Shown: piece after piece, positions 6,810 through 14,030 of the stretch
Layout of the letters: every line of letters begins with the position of its first letter
Position numbering within the stretch: the stretch's first letter is position 1
NCBI GenBank assembly: GCA_963925605.1
Contig: CAWURY010000015.1
Location: 1 to 16,059 of the forward strand
Reading direction: 5' to 3'
DNA from: Porticoccus sp963925605
GTDB lineage: Bacteria; Pseudomonadota; Gammaproteobacteria; Pseudomonadales; Porticoccaceae
Length of the DNA: 16,059 nucleotides
Notes under the pieces: model-generated
Database searches by the model: none
Told to the model about the DNA's origin: nothing
What the model saw: only the letters and a program-made list of their open reading frames with translations
Position numbers and translations under genes: made by a program

Positions 6810-8471
6810 CTACATGAAACTTGTTGCGCTAAGGAACGGGCCATCCACACAACCCCTCCTGCCATCTGGTGCCGCACAGGCGCCACAGATGCCAACGCCA
6901 CATTTAGTCAGGTAGTCAATAGCATTGAATATTTGGGTATCTCCACAGAACTCCCTCTCTACCGCCATTGCGGCATGCACCATTGGCTCTGGCCCGCAAT
7001 TATAAAAGACAAGGTTATCCAGCTCTACTCTTGTCATTTTCTTTAACCAATTTTTTAATAACTCAGTGACAAATCCTTGATAGCCAGCGCTTCCATCATC
7101 TGTGGCTATATGCGTATTGGCTATTCTTTTGCACTCTTCAAGAAAATAAAGCCGATCATTGCTGCGAGCACCAATAAATATTTCAGCATCGCCAAAATCT
7201 CGCGCTATTTGATAAACCCCAGCAAGCCCAGTTCCCCCGCTAACAGTTATAATTTTTGCATTCTCTGGCGGGGCAACTGGCATGCCATGTGGACCACGAA
7301 CATAAGCCTCTGCACCCGGCTCCATTGTCATTAATGCATGAGTGAATACACCAACATCAATTACCACCAGAGAAAATGGATCATCAGTTAAGGCGGAAAA
7401 TGGCTTTTCTCCCACACCTGGGATCCAAAGAAAAATAAACTCTCCTGCCTGAATATTAACCTTTCGGTCAAAGGTTAATATGCATACATCATCTGCAATA
7501 CGCTGATTATCGACTAGCATAACTGGACGAAAATCCATATCGATATCATATTTTATCAGACTTTCAGCTACATTTTTTTCGTTCCTTATGTCTGACCTTA
7601 AGGTCTCAAAATATTCTCTTATCTCATCAGTGGTTAGACCAATCAAAGCTGATCCAATACCGACCACATCTGCGCCTGCATCAGTGTAAGCCATCACATC
7701 AAATGCGCTACTAGCCCCCCCGCAAGCAATAATTGGACAATCTACAGCTTTAGCAATATCGCGCACACACTTCAATCCCGTGGGAAGAATCCCTTTGCCA
7801 GAAATTCCGCCATAACCATTACTAAGAACAGGATGACCGTAAGAAGATGTATAACCTGGACCAGTCGTATTGATAGCGCAAATTCCATCTGCACCGCCAG
7901 CAACAGCCGCTTTAGCAATTTCAGCTATGTTGTTTGTATTTGCGGTTAGCTTGGGTATTACTGGGATATCTACTGCTGATTTGACCGCAGCAACAATCGC
8001 CTTAACCATTTCTGGATCTTGACCCATTGCCATTCCGTAGCCTTTAGCATGAGGGCAAGACAAGTTCAACTCTAGGCCATCTGAGACTGGAGCAAGAATT
8101 TGAGCAACCTCAACAAACTCTTCTATACTGCCTCCAAATATAGAAGTTAGCAAAAAACGATCTTTGGGAATAACTAACTGTGACAGCATCTTAGCAAGTT
8201 GCTTCGCCCCAGGATTTGTTAGCCCAATTGCATTAACAAAGCAACCAGGTGCAAACTGACTAAGGACGGGCTCCCTGTAACCAGGTCTTGGCTCCAATCC
8301 AACACTCTTGGTAGTTAACACTCCTATCTCAGGTATCGTATCAAAAAAATGCTGTATAATTGAGGTCGCTGTTGTAACAATCCCAGAAGGAATAGTTAAC
8401 GGAGATGTGATCGTTTTACCGAAAAATTTGGTATTAACAGCATTGCTTTGAGAATACAGTGTTTTCGACAT
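6810..8471 (-). CDS. Fused PyrD-PyrK-like dihydroorotate dehydrogenase (class 1B-type flavoprotein)
   Basis: A 553-residue protein with two parts. Residues about 10-310 form an FMN TIM barrel of the dihydroorotate/dihydropyrimidine dehydrogenase family. Visible marks are TKSVGLEPRPGY (Lys55), VNAIGLTNPG, the active-site loop ELNLSCPH with candidate base Cys139, PKLTANT (Lys174), INTTGPG and IIACGGASS. Residues about 318-553 resemble PyrK. They show a flavin-binding KPFSALTDDPFS segment, a nucleotide site VSGGTGLAGVYQ, and a C-terminal [2Fe-2S] motif with Cys524, Cys529, Cys532 and Cys541 (ending CVDGPF). In class 1B enzymes these are separate PyrDB and PyrK subunits that pass electrons from dihydroorotate to NAD. 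Here they are one chain. Most gammaproteobacteria use the quinone-linked class 2 PyrD. The SCPH loop followed by GQDPE also recalls dihydropyrimidine dehydrogenase, so the substrate is inferred. It is monocistronic, with AAGAAGG about 13 bases before the ATG. Confidence 0.85.
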   Translation of the reverse strand: MSKTLYSQSNAVNTKFFGKTITSPLTIPSGIVTTATSIIQHFFDTIPEIGVLTTKSVGLEPRPGYREPVLSQFAPGCFVNAIGLTNPGAKQLAKMLSQLVIPKDRFLLTSIFGGSIEEFVEVAQILAPVSDGLELNLSCPHAKGYGMAMGQDPEMVKAIVAAVKSAVDIPVIPKLTANTNNIAEIAKAAVAGGADGICAINTTGPGYTSSYGHPVLSNGYGGISGKGILPTGLKCVRDIAKAVDCPIIACGGASSAFDVMAYTDAGADVVGIGSALIGLTTDEIREYFETLRSDIRNEKNVAESLIKYDIDMDFRPVMLVDNQRIADDVCILTFDRKVNIQAGEFIFLWIPGVGEKPFSALTDDPFSLVVIDVGVFTHALMTMEPGAEAYVRGPHGMPVAPPENAKIITVSGGTGLAGVYQIARDFGDAEIFIGARSNDRLYFLEECKRIANTHIATDDGSAGYQGFVTELLKNWLKKMTRVELDNLVFYNCGPEPMVHAAMAVEREFCGDTQIFNAIDYLTKCGVGICGACAAPDGRRGCVDGPFLSATSFM

Positions 8472-8686
8472 TAAAAATTTCTGACCTTCTTATAGTTTGT
8501 TGGATTTTACTAAAGCGTAAAGGACAAGGCAGTAAAGGATAAACGTCATCTGTATTGAAATCTACCGCAGGATGAATTTCAGAGTATAAATATTAGTTTT
8601 TATCTTGCAAGTGATCCATCAACAAACCCACCGAGCTAAAAAATATTGTCCCAAGGAAAAACTGCCAATTAATTAACTTAGAGCAC

Positions 8687-9319
8687 TTAAATCTTGGCTT
8701 GAAACCTTGATTTTTCAGGCAATCCAGAATGAAAATAAAATGCATCATCTGATGACTCTATCAATAGACGCTCCTGCTCGCGAATTATCAAAATGCGGTC
8801 ATCAAAAGAGCTGTCGGAAGCCTTTTTTGCCAGGGCTAGGTAATCTTTAAAATGACGCCCCTCAGACTTCAGTAATGACAGATAAAAATTCTTTAACTCA
8901 TCGTCAAGAAAAGGGGCCAGTCTAGCAAATCTTTCACAAGACCTTGCTTCAATGAACGCCCCCACTATCAGTGTATCCATTAACCTAGCTGGCTCATGTG
9001 TTCTTATTTTTTTTCTTAACCCCGAAGCATACCTAGAAGCGTCAATATTATAATATTCTATGCCTCGGTTTTTCATGATAGCGATTACTTGCTCAAAATG
9101 TCGCATTTCTTCGCGAACCAATCGAGACATTTTGTTGACTAACTCATAGTTGTCAACGTAACGATAGATTAAATTTAGGGCTGTGCTAGCTGCTTTTTTT
9201 TCACAATTAGCGTGGTCAATCAACAAAATTTCTTGATTATCTAGTGCCTCTAATATCCATTTTTCTGGTGTTTCGCAGGGCAAAAAATCTATGATTTCTT
9301 TTATAGCTTCAACTGACAA
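8687..9319 (-). CDS. miaE: tRNA 2-methylthio-N6-isopentenyladenosine-37 hydroxylase MiaE
   Basis: An O2-dependent diiron monooxygenase that hydroxylates the isopentenyl group of ms2i6A37 in tRNAs reading U-initial codons. The 210-residue, mostly helical protein shows the ferritin-like metal ligands. These are Glu40 in DHANCEKKA, Glu71 and His74 in REEMRHFEQ, Glu124 in EARSCERF, and Glu153 and His156 in SEGRHFKDY. The start is a TTG at 9319. An in-frame TGA lies only nine bases upstream, the next Met is residue 64, and AAGGA is placed 9 bases before the TTG, so the rare start is well supported. It is divergent from acnB and separated from the downstream fused flavoprotein gene by 215 bases. 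Confidence 0.93.
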   Translation of the reverse strand: MSVEAIKEIIDFLPCETPEKWILEALDNQEILLIDHANCEKKAASTALNLIYRYVDNYELVNKMSRLVREEMRHFEQVIAIMKNRGIEYYNIDASRYASGLRKKIRTHEPARLMDTLIVGAFIEARSCERFARLAPFLDDELKNFYLSLLKSEGRHFKDYLALAKKASDSSFDDRILIIREQERLLIESSDDAFYFHSGLPEKSRFQAKI

Positions 9320-9456
9320 TGGATTTCATCCTTGGTAAAGTTTACTTATTCTAGCGAAATGAACGAACAGCATCTATCCAATCAATATGACCTCATTGGA
9401 CAATTTGTAGTAGAATGGTGCCTCCTCGGGCATTTCCCCCAGTAGGATTTAAAGCA

Positions 9457-9485
9457 TTAACTGAATACAACCTAACAAATATTAT
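9457..9485 (+). promoter_or_regulatory. candidate acnB promoter
   Basis: TTAACT (9457-9462) and TATTAT (9480-9485) are 17 bases apart, about 50 bases before the acnB start. A small dyad TCAAAT-gtaa-ATTTGA (9489-9504) lies directly at or after the expected start site and might be an operator. Motif reading only. Confidence 0.4.
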
Positions 9486-9536
9486 AGTTCAAATGTAAAT
9501 TTGAGTTGAATAAATACCAAAAAGAGGACTTAGACT

Positions 9537-12146
9537 GTGCTAGAAGTATATCGCCAACATGTAGCAGAACGCTCCGATCAAGGAATTCCACCAAAACCAC
9601 TTTCCCCTGAATGGACAGCGGCTCTAGTAGATTTACTCAAGAACCCACCTGCTGGCGAGGAAGTTTTTCTGTTAGATTTAATAGCAAATCGTGTTCCACC
9701 AGGTGTAGATGAGGCCGCCTATGTAAAAGCCAGCTTCTTAAGTGCCCTGGTTAAAGGAGAAGCAAGCTCTCCTCTTATTGATAGAAGTTCCGCTGTCACT
9801 CTTCTCGGTAATATGCATGGTGGTTACAACGTAGCTACTTTAGTTGAATTGCTTGATGACGCAGAACTTGCAGGCCAAGCCGCGAAGCAGCTTAAAAGGA
9901 CTTTATTGGTTTTTGATGCTTTTCATGATATTGCAGAGAAAGCAGATGCTGGCAACGAAAATGCTAAAGAAATACTCCAATCTTGGGCTGATGCAGAATG
10001 GTTCACGAATAATCCTGTCGTTCCAGAAAGTATTAAAACGATAGTATTTAAAGTCACTGGCGAAATTAACACGGATGACCTGTCTCCTGCTCCTGACGCA
10101 TGGAGTCGGCCAGATATTCCTTTGCATGCTCGCGCAGCATTCAAAATGACTAGAGATGGATTAAACCCAGATGAGCATAGTGTTATAGGTCCAATGAAAC
10201 AGATAGATGAGCTAAAAGGAAAAGGCCTGCCTGTGACATTTGTGGGTGATGTTGTAGGAACCGGATCTTCGCGAAAATCAGCCACTAACTCAGTACTATG
10301 GTTTTTTGGCGATGATATGCCCGGAGTGCCCAACAAGAAATCTGGTGGCATATGTATCGGCAGCCAAGTAGCTCCCATTTTCTTCAATACTATGGAAGAT
10401 GCTGGAGCTTTAGTGTTTGAGGCGCCAGTTGATAAAATCAATTATGGTGACATCATCGAAGTTAGGCCTTATGACGGTAAAATTCTCAATGAGGCCGGGG
10501 AAGTTCTGTCAGAATTCAAATTGAAGTCAGAAGTATTGCTAGACGAAGTGCGGGCTAATGGTCGAATTAATCTTATTATTGGTCGAGGGCTAACTAAGCG
10601 GGCACGGGAGCACCTAGGACTCCCTACTTCAGATTTATTCCGTGCGCCCAGCCAACCAAAAGATACGGGCAAAGGTTATACTCTTGCGCAAAAAATGGTA
10701 GGAAAAGCCTGCGGCGTAAAAGGCATTCGTCCTGGAACTTATTGTGAACCGACAATGACTACGGTTGGGTCGCAAGATACTACAGGGCCAATGACCAGAG
10801 ATGAATTGAAAGATCTTGCCTGTCTGGGTTTTTCTGCAGACTTAACTATGCAATCTTTTTGTCATACTGCAGCCTACCCAAAGCCTGTAGATATTGATAC
10901 TCAACACACCCTCCCTGATTTTATTATGAACCGAGGGGGGGTTTCTTTACGACCAGGTGATGGCATTATTCACAGTTGGCTCAATCGGATGCTTCTTCCT
11001 GACACTGTAGGAACCGGAGGTGATTCACACACCCGTTTCCCAATGGGAATTTCATTTCCAGGGGGGTCTGGTTTAGTCGCATTCGCTGCCGCTACAGGCG
11101 TCATGCCTCTAGATATGCCAGAGTCTGTTTTGGTTAGATTTAAAGGTGAAATGCAGCCAGGAATAACCCTTCGAGATTTAGTTCACGCCATTCCTTACTA
11201 TGGCATCAAAGAGGGATTACTGACTGTCGAAAAGAAAGGGAAGGTAAACTTTTTCTCTGGGCGTATACTTGAAATTGAGGGACTTAATAGCCTCACTATT
11301 GAGCAAGCATTTGAGTTATCTGATGCGTCTGCAGAGCGATCAGCTGCGGGTTGCACCATCAAGTTAAGCGAAAAATCTGTTACAGAATACTTGAAATCTA
11401 ATGTCACTCTTCTTCGTTGGATGATATCAGAGGGCTATGGAGATATCCGTACACTTGAGCGACGCGTGAGAAAAATGGAGGACTGGTTAGAAGCTCCGCA
11501 CCTAATGCAAGCTGATGCTGATGCTGAATATGCTGCGATACTTGAGATTGATCTTGCTGAAATCAAAGAGCCAGTTGTTTGTTGTCCTAATGATCCAGAC
11601 GATGCAAAACTATTATCAGACGTTGCTGGCAGTCCTATCGATGAAATATTCATTGGTTCCTGTATGACAAATATTGGTCATTTCCGTGCTGCGGGAAAAC
11701 TGCTTGATAAGGCTGACAGCATTAACGCTAAGTTTTGGATATGTCCGCCTACTCGCATGGACGAGCACACGCTCAAAGAAGAGGGTTACTATAAAATCTA
11801 CGAGAAGGTAGGTGCACGAACCGAAATGCCGGGTTGCTCTTTATGTATGGGGAACCAGGCACGAGTGGATGCCGGCGCGACCGTCATATCCACATCGACT
11901 CGAAATTTCCCCAATCGCCTAGGTGACGGCGCTAATGTTTATCTAGGATCTGCAGAGCTGGCTTCTGTAAGCGGCATTCTTGGACGACTACCAACCGTTG
12001 TAGAATACATGGAGTATGCAACCAAAATAGACTCCATGTCAGAAGAAATATACCGTTACATGAACTTTGATCAAATCGAATCTTTCCAAAAAGGTGCAGA
12101 TGACGGGAAACTAATTGGGGCCAAAGAAATCATTAACATTAGTTAG
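9537..12146 (+). CDS. acnB: Aconitate hydratase B (bifunctional aconitase / 2-methylisocitrate dehydratase)
   Basis: TCA-cycle [4Fe-4S] enzyme that isomerises citrate to isocitrate through cis-aconitate. AcnB proteins can also dehydrate 2-methylisocitrate, and apo-AcnB binds mRNA in E. coli. The 869-residue protein matches E. coli AcnB (865) throughout. It has the N-terminal HEAT-like domain starting MLEVYRQHVAER, then the swivel domain with NTDDLSPAPDAWSRPDIPLHA and GTGSSRKSATNS. The catalytic domains follow with ACGVKGIRPG, GGDSHTRFP and DASAERSAAGCT. The cluster ligands are Cys709 (GSCMTN), Cys767 and Cys770 (CSLCMGN). The start is GTG at 9537, with AGAGGA 8 bases upstream, and it aligns exactly with the E. 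coli N-terminus. It is a single-gene unit ended by a strong terminator, and is divergent from miaE. Confidence 0.98.
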   Translation: MLEVYRQHVAERSDQGIPPKPLSPEWTAALVDLLKNPPAGEEVFLLDLIANRVPPGVDEAAYVKASFLSALVKGEASSPLIDRSSAVTLLGNMHGGYNVATLVELLDDAELAGQAAKQLKRTLLVFDAFHDIAEKADAGNENAKEILQSWADAEWFTNNPVVPESIKTIVFKVTGEINTDDLSPAPDAWSRPDIPLHARAAFKMTRDGLNPDEHSVIGPMKQIDELKGKGLPVTFVGDVVGTGSSRKSATNSVLWFFGDDMPGVPNKKSGGICIGSQVAPIFFNTMEDAGALVFEAPVDKINYGDIIEVRPYDGKILNEAGEVLSEFKLKSEVLLDEVRANGRINLIIGRGLTKRAREHLGLPTSDLFRAPSQPKDTGKGYTLAQKMVGKACGVKGIRPGTYCEPTMTTVGSQDTTGPMTRDELKDLACLGFSADLTMQSFCHTAAYPKPVDIDTQHTLPDFIMNRGGVSLRPGDGIIHSWLNRMLLPDTVGTGGDSHTRFPMGISFPGGSGLVAFAAATGVMPLDMPESVLVRFKGEMQPGITLRDLVHAIPYYGIKEGLLTVEKKGKVNFFSGRILEIEGLNSLTIEQAFELSDASAERSAAGCTIKLSEKSVTEYLKSNVTLLRWMISEGYGDIRTLERRVRKMEDWLEAPHLMQADADAEYAAILEIDLAEIKEPVVCCPNDPDDAKLLSDVAGSPIDEIFIGSCMTNIGHFRAAGKLLDKADSINAKFWICPPTRMDEHTLKEEGYYKIYEKVGARTEMPGCSLCMGNQARVDAGATVISTSTRNFPNRLGDGANVYLGSAELASVSGILGRLPTVVEYMEYATKIDSMSEEIYRYMNFDQIESFQKGADDGKLIGAKEIINIS

Positions 12147-12166
12147 TCTTTATTAAGGCTTCCTTG

Positions 12167-12195
12167 AAAAAACCTCAGATTTCTGGGGTTTTTTT
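12167..12195. terminator. bidirectional rho-independent terminator between acnB and trhO
   Basis: AAAAAACCTCAG (12167-12178) pairs with CTGGGGTTTTTT (12183-12194) around an ATTT loop, a 12-bp stem with one T.G pair. Seven Ts follow on the plus strand and six As give the U-tract for the minus strand. It therefore serves both convergent genes. Confidence 0.92.
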
Positions 12196-12222
12196 AATTC
12201 CTCTCATAAAGAATTATCTATT

Positions 12223-13218
12223 TCACTTAATATTTTTTCGTTGTCTATTTTTAAGTTCTATTTTTTCTTGTTTTCGGCTCAATATTTTTTTTTGCATCGA
12301 TGCACCAAGGTGAGCTTCGCCTCTTTTTTTGGCTAGATTCATTTGCTCTTCTCTATCCGCATAGCGCTTCATTTGATCACTACTATGCTCTCCGTAACAG
12401 TTATGACAGCTCAAACCTTTCGCATAATGCTCATTCTTTTTATCTTTTTCTGTTATAGGCATGCGGCAAGCATGGCACTGATCATAACTACCTTGTTCTA
12501 ACCTATGATTCACCGTAACTCGGTTATCAAAAACAAAGCACTCACCCTGCCACTTAGAATTTTCTTCAGGAATCCTCTCAAGATAGTTAAGAATTCCCCC
12601 TTTAAGATGATACACCTCTTCGAAACCTTGCTGTTTCAAATAGGCAGTAGATTTTTCACACCGAATACCTCCAGTGCAAAACATTGCAACTTTCTTATGA
12701 TTTTTGGGATTTAATGTTTGAGATGCATACTGAGGAAAGTCGCGAAAAGTTTCTGTTTCTGGATTTACCGCATTTTCAAAAGTACCAATTTTCACTTCAT
12801 ATTTATTTCTGGTGTCCAAAAGCAATACATCGGGGTCGCTAATTAGGTCATTCCAATCGCCAGGCTCAACATAAGTGCCCACCAAGTCACTGGGGTCTAT
12901 ATCCTCAACACCCATCGTCACAATTTCTTTCTTTAGCTTTACCTTTGTTCTATAAAAAGGTAATTCATCGACATATGATTCTTTGGCCTCTAGATCCAAG
13001 AAACGACTATCTTTAGCTAGCCATGCCAAAACTGCATCCACACTCTTTCTTGAACCGGCAATAGTACCATTAATCCCTTCAGGAGCCAAAAGGAAGGTTC
13101 CTACTACTGACTCTTTCAGCATGAGATTATAAAGAGGTTCTCGGAATATCTCAAAATCAGGAAATTTTGCAAAACGATACAATGTAACTACCACTACATT
13201 AAAATGGGATTCTATCAT
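12223..13218 (-). CDS. trhO: tRNA uridine(34) 5-hydroxylase TrhO (YceA family, rhodanese)
   Basis: Oxygen-dependent enzyme that hydroxylates U34 at the wobble position (ho5U), the first step toward cmo5U or mo5U. A ferredoxin-like N-terminal domain (about 1-100) with LLAPEGINGTIAG precedes a rhodanese domain. The rhodanese loop is FCTGGIRCEKS, with catalytic Cys181 and the conserved Cys187. A C-terminal four-Cys knuckle (Cys248, Cys251, Cys271, Cys274) and a lysine/arginine-rich tail follow. The length of 331 residues is close to E. coli YceA (350). The ATG at 13218 has GGAAG four bases upstream. It converges with acnB and is divergent from the J-domain gene. Confidence 0.94.
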   Translation of the reverse strand: MIESHFNVVVVTLYRFAKFPDFEIFREPLYNLMLKESVVGTFLLAPEGINGTIAGSRKSVDAVLAWLAKDSRFLDLEAKESYVDELPFYRTKVKLKKEIVTMGVEDIDPSDLVGTYVEPGDWNDLISDPDVLLLDTRNKYEVKIGTFENAVNPETETFRDFPQYASQTLNPKNHKKVAMFCTGGIRCEKSTAYLKQQGFEEVYHLKGGILNYLERIPEENSKWQGECFVFDNRVTVNHRLEQGSYDQCHACRMPITEKDKKNEHYAKGLSCHNCYGEHSSDQMKRYADREEQMNLAKKRGEAHLGASMQKKILSRKQEKIELKNRQRKNIK

Positions 13219-13294
13219 GTGTCTTCCTTGTTGCTGCCGGAACGTAGAGCCGAGCTATGCAAGCATCATCGGCCCACAACGCCTCGATAAATAT

Positions 13295-13323
13295 ATCCTA
13301 ATAATATATCAACCTACACTCAA
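13295..13323 (-). promoter_or_regulatory. candidate trhO promoter
   Basis: On the minus strand TTGAGT (13323-13318) and TAGGAT (13300-13295) are 17 bases apart. A start near 13288 would leave a leader of about 70 bases. Each box matches the consensus at four of six positions. Confidence 0.35.
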
Positions 13324-13415
13324 GAGTAGCTGAAACTACAATTTTCTCTATCGACAATTGCAACGTCTCAAGTTATTGTCATTTCATCTAATGACCGGCT
13401 AGGCAAAGCAATACT

Positions 13416-13898
13416 ATGACTTTATTTTTAGCGCTTACACTTATTTTTTTTATAGGCTACAAGTGCTGGGCAGGATTAAAAAAATGTGCTCCAGAACAAC
13501 GACGCAAACTGCTTTTAAAAAACAGTTTACTCGCATTCATAGGTATAGTTATCGCTTTGGCTGTATCGGGCAGAGTTTCCTGGATTATGGCAGCTATAGC
13601 CGCCTCTCTTCCTCTTGTAAAAATATTTTTTGGCCTTCTCTGGCGCGGTCTTCCATTCATCCAGATATGGATGAGAAGTCGACAATCGAGAAAGGGAGAG
13701 AAATTTTCTCCAAACTCGAATGCCGCACTCACAGAAACTGAAGCATGGGAGATTCTTGGGCTCAATCCAGGATCCAGTAAAGAGGAGGTCATCCGAACAC
13801 ATAGAGAGTTAATGCAAAAAATACATCCCGACCGCGGAGGCAGCAACTATATTGCTTCAAAGCTAAATCTGGCCAGGGATTTACTTCTAAAAAAATAA
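13416..13898 (+). CDS. Membrane-anchored J-domain protein (TIM14/Pam18-like)
   Basis: A 160-residue protein with two to three hydrophobic spans (about 2-15, 37-51, 55-76) and a basic linker (86-96). A C-terminal J-domain (about 106-160) carries the HPD motif at 137-139. The segment IHPDRGGSNYIASKLNLARDLLLKK is the short J-domain form seen in mitochondrial TIM14 and its bacterial relatives, rather than in full DnaJ. Such proteins recruit and stimulate an Hsp70 (DnaK) at the inner membrane, and the client here is unknown. There is no G/F region or zinc domain. The start is an ATG with only a distant AGG (about 13 bases). It is divergent from trhO, and the tRNA relic follows 64 bases downstream. 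Confidence 0.88.
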   Translation: MTLFLALTLIFFIGYKCWAGLKKCAPEQRRKLLLKNSLLAFIGIVIALAVSGRVSWIMAAIAASLPLVKIFFGLLWRGLPFIQIWMRSRQSRKGEKFSPNSNAALTETEAWEILGLNPGSSKEEVIRTHRELMQKIHPDRGGSNYIASKLNLARDLLLKK

Positions 13899-13961
13899 AG
13901 CTAACGCATATTTACGTATTTTGTCTTGAAGTAATAATAAGATCTTTCAAAAAAATATGCC

Positions 13962-14001
13962 CCCGATGGCACAGCTTGATAGCGCAGCTCCCTCCTAAGG
14001 G
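13962..14001 (+). pseudogene. tRNA-Arg(CCT) 5'-half relic, possible old attachment site
   Basis: Aligned without gaps to bases 3-42 of the intact tRNA-Arg(CCT) at 15981-16057, 34 of 40 positions agree. The match covers part of the acceptor strand, the D arm and the anticodon loop with CCT. It ends at the third base of the 3' anticodon strand. After 14001 identity is lost and there is no T arm or CCA, so it cannot make a tRNA. The last 12 bases, CCCTCCTAAGGG (13990-14001), are identical to 16011-16022. The orientation is the same as that of the intact gene. Confidence 0.75.
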
Positions 14002-14030
14002 ATCTGACAAGCAATTTAAAAACTATGCAT

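Noticed and set aside
6797..6810. Inverted repeat GTTAA-ttat-TTAAC at the end of the fused flavoprotein gene
   Set aside because: It is AT-only except for the end pair and has no U-tract, so it is not a credible terminator. Such short AT dyads are expected in this composition.
9923..10441. 172-codon open frame antisense to acnB
   Set aside because: It lies wholly inside a certain gene on the other strand, has low-complexity Ser/Thr/Pro content and no family resemblance. This is what an antisense shadow of a conserved gene looks like.
13457..13846. 129-codon open frame antisense to the J-domain gene
   Set aside because: The plus-strand frame encodes membrane spans and an HPD J-domain. The antisense frame shows no domain and no start signals.
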